From positions 165,460 to 229,459 of the forward strand of contig NZ_FOBU01000003.1 of assembly GCF_900109915.1 (NCBI RefSeq): 64,000 nucleotides of DNA, in the 5' to 3' direction. This document shows positions 44,346-53,300 of the stretch, piece after piece. The notes beneath the pieces were generated by a model. The model worked only from the letters and a program-made list of their open reading frames with translations, was not told the DNA's origin and did not search any database. The stretch is from Luteibacter sp. UNCMF331Sha3.1 (GTDB lineage Bacteria > Pseudomonadota > Gammaproteobacteria > Xanthomonadales > Rhodanobacteraceae). How positions within the stretch are numbered: the stretch's first letter is position 1; every line of letters starts with the position of its first letter. The position numbers and the translations under genes are program-made.

Positions 44346-45460
44346 GACGCGCGCTCCATGTCGCCGAAGTAGAGCTGCCCGTAACGCGCGGCCATGGCTT
44401 CCATCGACCCATGCGTCTCGACCCACGCGCGCGCGGCGCGCCCCATGGTGGAGGCACGATGCGACGCATGCAACAGGTCCAGGATCGCCGCGGCCAGTGC
44501 CGGCGGGTCGCACGGTGGCACCAGCCGCCCGGTCGTGTCGTCGCGGACGATCTCGGCGTTGCCGCCGACGTCGGTCGCCACGATGGGGAGGCCGGCGGCG
44601 CAGGCTTCCAGCAGCGCCATCGAATAGCCTTCGGTCACCGACGACAGCGCGAACAGGTCCAGCCCCTGCAGCAGGTCGCGAACGTCGTCGCGATCGCCGA
44701 GGAAATGGACGCAGCCGGCGACGCCTTCGTCGAACGCGCACGCGCGCAGGGTCTCGCGCAGTTCCCCGTCACCGATCAGTACCAGGGCGGTGTCCGGTCG
44801 CGCATGGCGCACGATGCGGAAGGCGCGGATCAGGCTGGCCTGGTCCTTGGCCCAGTTGAGCCGGCCCACGGTGCCGATGATCCGGGTGCCCGGGGGCACG
44901 CGGATCATCCGGGCGAGCCGCTCGTGCATGGTGTCGGACGCCGTGTCGAAACCGTCGAGCACGATGCCGTTGGGTACCACGCAGGTCTTGGCGGCCGGCG
45001 CGATGCCACGACGGACCGCGTCGGCGCGCGCGGCTTCGCAGACGGCGACCACGGCGTCGGTGGCCTTCAGCGCGCGGCGGAACAGCCACTCGCGACGCCC
45101 CGGCTTGCGCTGCGCGCCCATGCCGTGGCGCGTGTTGACGACCTGACGGATGCCCATGCCCGCGCTGGCGAGCACGGCCTGGTAGTGCGCCACCGCGTTA
45201 TGGGTGTGCAGGATCTCGGTGTAGTGCGACGCCATGGCCTGGCGTGCACGACCCAGAGCGCGCAGGTCGAAACCCTTGCGCTTGTGGCAGGCGGTGACGG
45301 GCACGCCGAGACGATCGAGTTCGGTAGCGAGCGTGCCGCGCTCGAACAGGCAGACCACCTGCACCTTGTGGCCCTGCCGGTGCTGTTCCTTCACCAGGTC
45401 GAGCACCATGCGCTCGAGGCCGCCACGATTCAGGTTCTCGACGAAATGGGTGATGTTCAC
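44342..45460 (-). CDS. glycosyltransferase family 4 protein (exosortase-system type)
   Basis: This 372-residue GT-B enzyme opens with MNITHFVENLNRGGLERMVLDLVK and HTHNAVAHYQAVLA. It has the donor site IIGTVGRLNWAKDQASLIRAF, LIGDGELRETL and the EX7E region TEGYSMALLEACAAGLPIVATDVGGNAEIV. The N-terminal 'GGLER' form resembles the TIGR03088 sugar transferases associated with exosortase loci. It probably acts early in repeat-unit assembly. Overlaps of 4 bp on both sides. Confidence 0.92.
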   Translation of the reverse strand: MNITHFVENLNRGGLERMVLDLVKEQHRQGHKVQVVCLFERGTLATELDRLGVPVTACHKRKGFDLRALGRARQAMASHYTEILHTHNAVAHYQAVLASAGMGIRQVVNTRHGMGAQRKPGRREWLFRRALKATDAVVAVCEAARADAVRRGIAPAAKTCVVPNGIVLDGFDTASDTMHERLARMIRVPPGTRIIGTVGRLNWAKDQASLIRAFRIVRHARPDTALVLIGDGELRETLRACAFDEGVAGCVHFLGDRDDVRDLLQGLDLFALSSVTEGYSMALLEACAAGLPIVATDVGGNAEIVRDDTTGRLVPPCDPPALAAAILDLLHASHRASTMGRAARAWVETHGSMEAMAARYGQLYFGDMERAS

Positions 45461-46812
45461 GAGGCCAGCTCCGAGACGGTGACGCGCAGCTTGCCGCTGC
45501 GGGTCAGCGGAATGTCGTCGACGAAATGGCAGTGCAGCTCGGCGCTGTCGCCCAGCACCTTGGCCACTTCGCGGCGGATGTAATCGAGCGATGCGTCTTC
45601 GAAGTCGCGTCCGCGCACGATCGAGAGGTCGAGCCGGTCGAGGCGGCGCTGCACGAGCTGGAAGCGCGCCAGTCCCGGTACGTCCTTCAGCATGTGCGGG
45701 AAGAATTCACCGGGGAGCACGTGCCCGGCGGGGGTGAGGATCGCATCGAGCTTGCGGCCGTCCACCGACGCGAGCAGCGGCAGGCCGCGACCGCAGGGAC
45801 AATCGCCGGACGCATGCGTCGCCATGTCGCCGTTGACGTAACGGATGAACGGCATGCCGTAGTTGAAGAGATCCGTGATGGCGACTTCGCCGCTGCCGGT
45901 GGCCGTGGCCGCGCCGGTGGGGTCCAGCGTTTCCACGACCAGGTGATCCGCGTTCACGTGCAGGCCCTGGCGATGCTCGCACTCGGACGCGATCAGCATG
46001 AACTCGCGGCAGCCATAGGTGTTGAAGGTGGGGGCGCCGAACGCCTGCTCGATCAGTTCGCGCTGGAACGGGTGCAGCGCCTCGGCCGCGCCGATGATCG
46101 AGGCGGGGCGCGCGACCCGACGGCCATGGGCCAGCAGCCACTCGGCGAGACGGACCAGCGGTCCGACGTAGCCGACGATCACCTCCGGCCGGTACGCGTC
46201 GATCGCGTCGGCGTAATCGGCCATCGTGGATTCGCTCATGTGGAAGCTGTCGAGCAGCTTGCGCGCGAACACGGCGTTGTAGACGCGGTCCTTCATGCGA
46301 TGCGCGGCGGTCTGCTCGCCGACGGGGCCGCCCCAGAGGAACACCGTGCGGCGGCCCATGCGCGACCCGGCCCAGCCGTAGCCGCGCCACATCACGGCGA
46401 CGCGGCGGTCGTTGCTCTCGCGCGTGTAGCCGAACCTCAACGGCTCGCCCGTGGACCCGCCCGTGGCCTTGTAGCCGAGCGAACCGGCGAGCGATGTCGC
46501 CTTGAGATCGTCGGCATGGGCGCGGATGTCCGCCTTCGTCAGCACGGGGAGCTTCGCGTAATCGTCGAGGCTGCGGATGTCGCGCGGGGTGATGCCGAGC
46601 TGGCTCCAGCGGCGGCGGTAATACGGCACCTCGCGCCAGCACCAGTCGAGCAGGCGCTTCAGGCGCTCGAACTGCAGCGTGCGGATGTCGGCCGCGGCGA
46701 GCCACTGGTCCCGATCGTAACGCCGCATGTGGCGCGGCGTCTCGCGACGACGGAGCCCGCCCTCGTAGGCGGGCCAGATCACGTGGCGCAGAAGGGTTTC
46801 GTAGGTCTTCAT
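45457..46812 (-). CDS. CapK/phenylacetate-CoA-ligase-like adenylate-forming protein
   Basis: This 451-residue protein belongs to the PaaK/CapK branch of AMP-forming enzymes. It has YKATGGSTGEPLRFGYT (P-loop-like A3 motif, about residues 120-136), FNTYGCREFMLIASECEHR (A5 region), GSGEVAITDLFNYGMPFIRYVNGD and a CPCGRGLP zinc-finger-like turn. The C-terminal lobe ends in a lysine-bearing LTRSGKLRVTV. CapK-like proteins occur in capsule/EPS loci with unclear substrates. Here it could activate an acyl or amino acid, perhaps for the PCP next to the degenerate A domain of the NRPS; that is a hypothesis. Confidence 0.85.
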   Translation of the reverse strand: MKTYETLLRHVIWPAYEGGLRRRETPRHMRRYDRDQWLAAADIRTLQFERLKRLLDWCWREVPYYRRRWSQLGITPRDIRSLDDYAKLPVLTKADIRAHADDLKATSLAGSLGYKATGGSTGEPLRFGYTRESNDRRVAVMWRGYGWAGSRMGRRTVFLWGGPVGEQTAAHRMKDRVYNAVFARKLLDSFHMSESTMADYADAIDAYRPEVIVGYVGPLVRLAEWLLAHGRRVARPASIIGAAEALHPFQRELIEQAFGAPTFNTYGCREFMLIASECEHRQGLHVNADHLVVETLDPTGAATATGSGEVAITDLFNYGMPFIRYVNGDMATHASGDCPCGRGLPLLASVDGRKLDAILTPAGHVLPGEFFPHMLKDVPGLARFQLVQRRLDRLDLSIVRGRDFEDASLDYIRREVAKVLGDSAELHCHFVDDIPLTRSGKLRVTVSELAS

Positions 46813-48071
46813 GTGGTTCGCAGCAGGACGGCGACGAGGACGAACAGGCCGAAGACGCCGCACGCGCCCGCGGGCACCCAGCGCCAGCCGCCCTCGGAGA
46901 GGCGGAAGGTGGGAAGGTCGGGCCAGCGGCGCCGGGCACCGACGTAGTGCCCGGCGACCAGCGCGGCGATGAGATAGAGCACCACCATGTAGCTGCGGCT
47001 GAGGAAGAACGCCGCGGCGAACAGGCCGCAGAGCGACAAAAGGAGGGTGAGCGCCATCTGGCGCTCCGTGTTCCACGCCGCTTCGGTGGCGGCGTCGTCC
47101 GTGGCATCGCGATGGTGCCGCACGATGGACAGCATCATCCAGAAACCGTAGCCGACGAAGGCGATCCAGAGAACGAAGCCGATGAAGCCCGTTTCGGCGA
47201 GTACCAGCACGAACGAATTGTGGGCCGTGAGCTCGTTGTATTCCGTGAAGTTGCCGGCGCCCACGCCGAAGGCGGGGTTGTCGCGGAACATCTCGAGGCC
47301 GGCATACCAGGCGTCGACGCGTCCGGCGGCGGACTCCTCGCCCGCGTCCAGCTCGTCCATGCGGGAAGACAGCAGCTTCATGGCCGCGAGTCCGGCGATG
47401 CCCAGCGCGCCGGCCACCACGATGCCCTTGCGATACCAGAGATAACAACCGGCCACCACGAGCACCGCCAGCATCGCGCCACGCGAATTGGTCAGGTACG
47501 TGCCGTAGAGCAGCAGCGCCGCGGCGCCCAGCCACACCGCACGCATGGCACCCGCGCCGCGCCGGCCCAGGAAGATCGCCATGGGCAGCGTCGACGCGAA
47601 GAGCAGGCCGAGATCGTTGGGATCGTTGAAGATACCCACGTACTGGATGCGCCCCTCCTCGCCGAGCGGGATGCCGGTCCAGCCCATGCCCGTCTGCGCC
47701 TGCTCCACGCCGTGCAGCGCGAGCACCGCCGCGCAGAGGACGAAGACGGCCATCGCGATGCGCACGCGCTTCTGCGTGCTGCAGGCGGCGCCGAACACGA
47801 AGAAGGCGATCACCACCGGACCGAAGCGCGACAGCTCGTCGATGGCACCGCCGGTCCATCCGTTGGTCACCTGCGAGATCATGAGGATCAGCAGAAACGC
47901 GGGCAGGATGACGAACTGCGGCGCCTCGAAGGTCTTCTCCTTCGACACGAGCCATGCGCCGAAGGCCAACAGCAGCACCACGGGAAGGATGGGCACGGTA
48001 TCGAGGCCCGGCACGTAGTCCTGCGGCCGGATGATCGTCAGCACCACGTAGAGGAGGATCAGGGCGAACAT
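46809..48071 (-). CDS. O-antigen ligase/Wzy-like polymerase
   Basis: This 420-residue membrane protein has 10-12 hydrophobic helices. The large periplasmic loop (about residues 240-290) carries the Wzy_C-type pattern WYAGLEMFRDNPAFGVGAGNFTEYNELTAHNSFVLVLAETGFIG, including the conserved H-N-S/F of O-antigen ligases and polymerases. It either polymerises the EPS or transfers it to an acceptor. Since no other Wzy is in the window, polymerase is the better guess. The 5' end overlaps the preceding deacetylase gene by 13 bp. Confidence 0.9.
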   Translation of the reverse strand: MFALILLYVVLTIIRPQDYVPGLDTVPILPVVLLLAFGAWLVSKEKTFEAPQFVILPAFLLILMISQVTNGWTGGAIDELSRFGPVVIAFFVFGAACSTQKRVRIAMAVFVLCAAVLALHGVEQAQTGMGWTGIPLGEEGRIQYVGIFNDPNDLGLLFASTLPMAIFLGRRGAGAMRAVWLGAAALLLYGTYLTNSRGAMLAVLVVAGCYLWYRKGIVVAGALGIAGLAAMKLLSSRMDELDAGEESAAGRVDAWYAGLEMFRDNPAFGVGAGNFTEYNELTAHNSFVLVLAETGFIGFVLWIAFVGYGFWMMLSIVRHHRDATDDAATEAAWNTERQMALTLLLSLCGLFAAAFFLSRSYMVVLYLIAALVAGHYVGARRRWPDLPTFRLSEGGWRWVPAGACGVFGLFVLVAVLLRTT

Positions 48072-49168
48072 GTCTGCACCGTCGGGCCCGTGCTCTGGTG
48101 AGGAGCGGTGGGGTAGCTCATGAGCTGCGGCAGGGCGAGCATCGCGGCGAACCAGCCGGGCCCCATGTTGCTTTCCACCGGAAGACGATGCAGCGCATAG
48201 CGATTCTCGCTGGGCTCCGCGTTGGTGCCGCAGATGTAGCTGCAGGCGAGCTGGAAGCCGGCGTTGCGCGTCGCGGCGATCACGGCGTCGTTGTAGGCCC
48301 GGTCGCCGCCGACGGGATACGACATCAGCACCGCGGGGTTGCGCAGCTCGCGATCGAGCGTGGCTTTCGACTCGCGGACCTCGCGCTCCATGTCGTCGAC
48401 CGGCAGGCGGGCGAGCATGCGGTGGTGCACGCCGTGAGAGCCGAATTCCAGGCCAGCCGCCTCCATCTCGCGGGCCTGTGCCCACGTCATGGGGCGGCAG
48501 TCGACGGGACGCGCGCTCGCGGAGGGCATGTTCCACTCGGCCTCGAGACGCTCGATCATCGCGGTCTGGCCGAAGGCGTCGAGCCACTTCATGCGCAGGA
48601 GCACGTTGCCGGCGATGCGTCGGCGCAGGGCGCGTTCGCGCGGAAGGGGCACGTCGATGCCGAGTTCCGGCAGCACGAGGCGCTGCGAGGCCGTCAGCAG
48701 GATCATGTGCACGAGCCAGTCGTACGCATACGGACGGCCGCTGTCGAGGTGGCCGGTGGACACGAAGAACGTGGCTGGCACGCCCAATTCGTCGAGGATC
48801 GGCGCGGCGATCCGGTAGTTGTCGTCGTAACCGTCGTCGAACGTCACGGCCACCGTGTCCGGCGGCAACGCCTCGCCCGCGTCGAGCGCCGCGACCACGT
48901 CGGTGAGCCGCATCGGGCGGAAGTACCTCTTGATCCGCATCATCTGCTCGCGGAATTCCGCGGGCGGCGTGCTGATGAGTTCCAGGTCGAACTCGTACGT
49001 CGACGGATCCGGCAGCGGCATCACGCGGTGGTAGGCGAGGATGCGCAGGTCGCGCTGCCACCAGGCACGCACGCGCTGCAGCGAGTGCAGGAGCCCGCTG
49101 GAATAACAGAGTTCGCCGAGACGGCCGCGGATACCGGGCGCGCCGCGCGTGGACATGGAGTTCACCAT
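48059..49168 (-). CDS. polysaccharide deacetylase
   Basis: This 369-residue NodB-type protein has the DRILAYHRV-like opening (DLRILAYHRVMPLP), VAVTFDDGYDDNYRIAAPILDELGVPATFFVSTG with the DDG metal/base residues, FGSHGVHHRMLA with metal histidines, and VLMSYPVGGDRAYND. The insertion between the first two motifs is characteristic of larger EPS-associated deacetylases. It is probably peripheral or cytoplasmic, as no signal is evident. The ATG at 49168 overlaps the GT2 stop by 7 bp; a second ATG at 49156 is possible. Confidence 0.88.
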   Translation of the reverse strand: MVNSMSTRGAPGIRGRLGELCYSSGLLHSLQRVRAWWQRDLRILAYHRVMPLPDPSTYEFDLELISTPPAEFREQMMRIKRYFRPMRLTDVVAALDAGEALPPDTVAVTFDDGYDDNYRIAAPILDELGVPATFFVSTGHLDSGRPYAYDWLVHMILLTASQRLVLPELGIDVPLPRERALRRRIAGNVLLRMKWLDAFGQTAMIERLEAEWNMPSASARPVDCRPMTWAQAREMEAAGLEFGSHGVHHRMLARLPVDDMEREVRESKATLDRELRNPAVLMSYPVGGDRAYNDAVIAATRNAGFQLACSYICGTNAEPSENRYALHRLPVESNMGPGWFAAMLALPQLMSYPTAPHQSTGPTVQTCSP

Positions 49169-50292
49169 AAATGGAGCCTGCGGTTGCGCGCGAAGGCCAC
49201 GAGGGCCTGGGCGGCGAAAAGGTTGAGGTAGAAGAACGCGACGGCGATGCGCAGCGGAAGCAGCCGGCCGAGCGGTGGTCGGAGACGCGCGACACCGACC
49301 AGCAGCAGGCCGCCCACGAGGGCGCCGAAGGTGAGGGCGTACATGGGGTGCCGGGTCGCCAGCAGGGCGCTGCTGACCGTGAGCGCGACCATCAGCCACG
49401 GCGCCAGCAGGCGAAGCAGCTTGTGGCTGACGAAACGGAACCAGAGCGGGTTCGACCACGGTGCGAGCAGCCAGGGTTCGAGCTGGACGAGCTGGAAGTT
49501 GCCGGCGAGCGTGCGGATCTTGCGGCGACGCTCGTCGTCGGGACCCTGCGACGGCTGGTCCCAGGCCATCGCGCGGGGTTCGAAGACCACCCGCTTGCCC
49601 TGCGCGGCAACGCGCATCGGCACGAGCACGTCGTCGAGCACCGTGCCGGCGGGCAACGGGCGGAACAGCGCGCGGCGCATCGCATAGAGCGCGCCGCTGA
49701 CGCCGATCGTCGAGCCGGAAAGGCTTTCGGCGTGGCGGATGCCTTTTTCGTAGCGCCAGTAGAAGTCGACGCCCTGCGCGAAACCGCTGCGCACGTTCTC
49801 CATGTGCAGCTCGCCGCCGACGGCCCCCACCGTCGGATCGGCGAGGTTGGCCACCAGTTCTTTCAGCGCCACGGGCGAGAGACGCTGACGCACGTCGGTG
49901 AACAGCAGCACCTCGCCGCGCGCGGCCATCACGCCGTCGTTCACGCACTCGGCCTTGCCGCGGCGCGTGGCGTGCTCGATCACCGTGAGGCCGGGATCGG
50001 TGACGCGGCGCGCCAGTGCGACGGTGCCGTCGCCGCAGCCATCGCAGACCAGCACGATGTCGACGAGGTCGGACGGATAGTCGAGCTGGCGCAGGTTGGC
50101 GAGCTTGGCGCGGATGTAGCGTTCGCCGTCGTGGACCGCGATCACGATGCTTACCGTCGGCAGGATGGCCGCGCGGGCCACGAGCCGCGGACGCAGGCGC
50201 GCCTGCAGCCAGACCAGCAGCGGATAGCCGGCGAACACGTGGACGATCAGCGCGGCCGATGTCCAGCAGACGATCCATGCGATGAGCGTCAT
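49162..50292 (-). CDS. membrane glycosyltransferase family 2
   Basis: This 376-residue protein has an N-terminal helix (about residues 5-28) and a GT2 catalytic domain with TVSIVIAVHDGERYIRAKLANL, VLVCDGCGDGT (first acidic motif), RGKAECVNDGV, a DVRQR motif in place of the usual D-x-D and TVLDDVLVPMRVA. Two or three C-terminal helices follow. The plan matches processive or membrane GT2 enzymes (CESA-like) that extend polysaccharide at the inner membrane. It lies 26 bp after the NRPS stop, the only minus-strand operon junction without an overlap. Confidence 0.88.
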   Translation of the reverse strand: MTLIAWIVCWTSAALIVHVFAGYPLLVWLQARLRPRLVARAAILPTVSIVIAVHDGERYIRAKLANLRQLDYPSDLVDIVLVCDGCGDGTVALARRVTDPGLTVIEHATRRGKAECVNDGVMAARGEVLLFTDVRQRLSPVALKELVANLADPTVGAVGGELHMENVRSGFAQGVDFYWRYEKGIRHAESLSGSTIGVSGALYAMRRALFRPLPAGTVLDDVLVPMRVAAQGKRVVFEPRAMAWDQPSQGPDDERRRKIRTLAGNFQLVQLEPWLLAPWSNPLWFRFVSHKLLRLLAPWLMVALTVSSALLATRHPMYALTFGALVGGLLLVGVARLRPPLGRLLPLRIAVAFFYLNLFAAQALVAFARNRRLHLW

Positions 50293-50318
50293 GGTGGCGT
50301 TCCCCCCGGGCGCCAGGA

Positions 50319-53300
50319 TCAGCCGCGCCCGAGGAGGCGGCTGAAAAGACCACGTTTCGGCGCGGACGTCGGTGCCGGCGGCGCGATGGCCATTTCGGCG
50401 GCGAGCGTTCCAAGCGTGCCGTTCGCGATGTCGAGCAGGTTCAGCTGGACTCCCGAGAGTTTGTGGATGCGTGACGCCATGTCGACCGCGAGCAGCGAGT
50501 GACCGCCGACGTCGAAGAAGTTGTCGCTGGTGCGTACCTGCGTCATGCCCAGCAGTTCCGTCCACACCGACGCGAGCAGGCGTTCGCTTTCGGTGCGCGG
50601 CTCGGTGGTTTCCGGCACCGTGCCGACGCGGGTGTCGCTCGGCATCGGCAGCGCGGCGGCGTCGATCTCCCCCGTCGCCAGCAGCGGCAGCGCATCGAGC
50701 ATCACGAGGTGGGCGGGCATCGACCAGGCAGGCAGCCACGCGGCCAGCGCGGCACGGAGACCTTCGGCGTCGGGCGGATTGCCGGGCGCGCCGACCGCGT
50801 AGGCGTCGATCCGCAGGAGCCCGTCCGCGTCGGTGCGCGGGAGGGCCAGCGCGCGGACCACGCCCACCTGCGCGAGCAGCAGGGCCTCGATCGCGGCGGG
50901 CTCGACGTCGAGCCCGTGACGGCGTACGCGCCGGTCCGCGCGATCGAGAACGTGCAGCTGACCATCCGCGAGCCAGCGGCCGCGATAGCCGGTGCGCTGG
51001 AGGCGGTCGTCGCCGGGCTGGCGTTCGCCGACGGCGCGGTTGCCGAAGGGTGCCGCCAGCGTGCGGCCCGCGACGGCGATCTCGCCGGTCGCGCCGATCG
51101 GGCACGGTTCGCCCGCATCGTCGAGTACCCACAGTTCGGTGCTCGCCACCGGGCGCCCTTCGTGCAACGCCCCCACGTCGCCCGTCATGCGTCCGCCGGT
51201 GGCGACCGGCGCGGACATCGCGTCGCCGAAGAGCGTCCACAGGCTCGCGGTCGACGCGGCGAGGCGCGAGGCGAGTTGCGCGGTGGGTGCGCCGCCTTTG
51301 GCCACGGCGACGAGATGAGCGTCGCCTGACCAACCGTGGGCGAGCAGGGCCTGCCAGGTTTCGGCCGTGCCGAGGAACAGTTCGAGCGCGGGTAGCGTGG
51401 TGGCGCCGCGGCGCGTGTCGTGGATGACCCAGGTGGCGCCTTGCGCGAAAGCGAGCAGCGGTTCGATCGCCGACATCGGATCGGCGGGCAGGGCGTCGCC
51501 CGAGATGCGCCACCCGGCCTGTACGCCGAGCATGTCGGCGAGACCTTCGACGGTGCGCGACAGGGCGCGGTGCGACAGCGCGGCACCGCGTGCCTTGCCG
51601 TCGGAGCCCGGGCTATGGAAGGCGATGAACGAGGCGTCCGGGTCGCGCGGTGCGCGAACGAAGGTGTCGACGTGGGCGGCATCGAGCTCGGCGTGATCGG
51701 CGTCGAGCCAGACGGCACAGGCGCGCGGCCAGTCGAGCGTCGCTTCGAGCGCCGCGTCGCCCATCAGCACCGTAACGCGTCCGTCGGCGAGAACGTCGCG
51801 CAGGCGCGCGGTGGGATCGGCACGGTCGAGCAGGAGTGCCGTGCCGCCAGTGAGCGCGACGGCCAGCAGGCCGGCGAGGCGGTCGCCGCCGCCGTCGACG
51901 CAGAGGCCCACGACGCTGCCGGGCAGCGCGCCCCGCTCGCGCAGCAGCGTCGCCATGCGGGTGGCGCGACGGAGCAGGGACGCATACGAGGTCTCGCGCG
52001 AACCGTCGACGACGGCGATCGCGTCGGGCGAAGCCTCGACCGAGGCCTGGAACAGCGCGACGACGTCCTCGGGCAGGCGGCCGGTGGACACCGTGGCGTT
52101 CCAGTCGCGCATCTGCTCGCGCTCGGCGCGCGTGGCGGCGGTCAGCGAGCCGACCGCGATCGAGGGATTGGCGACGACGGCGTGCATCATGCCGAGGTAG
52201 CGCTCGCGCATCATGCGGGCCGTATCGGCACGCAGCAGGTCGGCGTTGTACGTGACGCCGCCGACCATCCCGGCGTGACCCTCGAGGAACCACAGGCCGA
52301 GGTCCTCCGTGGCGCCGCTCTGGAAGAGCAGGATCTGCTCGTGCGCCAGGCCCGCCCAGTCCACCACGCGCTGACGCGCGTCCTGGAAGGAGAACAGCGC
52401 CTGGTACAGCGTCGCGCCGGCACCCTGGCCGACGCGCAGCTCGCGCTGCAGGTATTCGAGCGGCACGTCGGGGTGGCCGAACGCTTCGATGGCCGTGCGC
52501 TTCACGTGGCGAACGAATTCGAGGAAGGACAGCGCGGGATCGACGGTGACGTGCAGCGGCAGCAGATTGTTGAAGTAACCCATGACCGATTCGACCTCGG
52601 TCTGGTTGCGTCCGCGCACGGGCGTGCCGACGACGAGGTCGTGCTGGCCGGCGGAGCTCGAGAGCATCGCGTAGTACAGCGCGAGCAGCGTCATGTTGAG
52701 CGTGGCGTCGGCCTGGCGCGCCACCTCGTGCATGGCGTCGGTATCGTCGCGCGACACGCGGATCCACTCGGTGCGGCCGAGGCCGGACATGCCGGGGCGG
52801 CGCGGATGATCCGTCGGCAGCGCGCGGACTTCGCCCATGTGGGCCAGGCGCTCGCGCCAGAACGACAGCTGCCGCTGGAACGCGTCGGACTCGAGCCAAT
52901 GGGCATGCCACTCGGCGAAGTCGCCGTAGGTGACCGGCAGCGGCGCGAGCGGCGACGGCTGGCCGGCGGCGAACGCGCGGTACAGCGCGGACAGTTCGTT
53001 GTAGAGGATGTCGAACGACCAGCCGTCCCAGATGATGTGGTGCGGCATGAAGAACAGGGCATGCTCGTCGTCGGCCAGCCGGAACATGCGCGCGCTGAAC
53101 AGCGGCGCCCGGCCGAGGTCGAACGGCGTGTCCGTCAGTTCCTGAAGCCGCGCCATCAGATGCGCTTCGCGCTCGTCCGGCGGCAGGTGGCTCAGGTCTT
53201 CCGCCGGGAACAGCGGATACTCCAGCCGCGGCTGGACGGCCTGCACGATGTCCTTGCCCTGGTCGACGAAAGCGGTACGCATGATCGGCTGACGCTGGAT

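Noticed and set aside
50319..50700. Possible thioesterase at the NRPS C-terminus
   Set aside because: After the last PCP only about 20 residues remain and no GxSxG fold is present.
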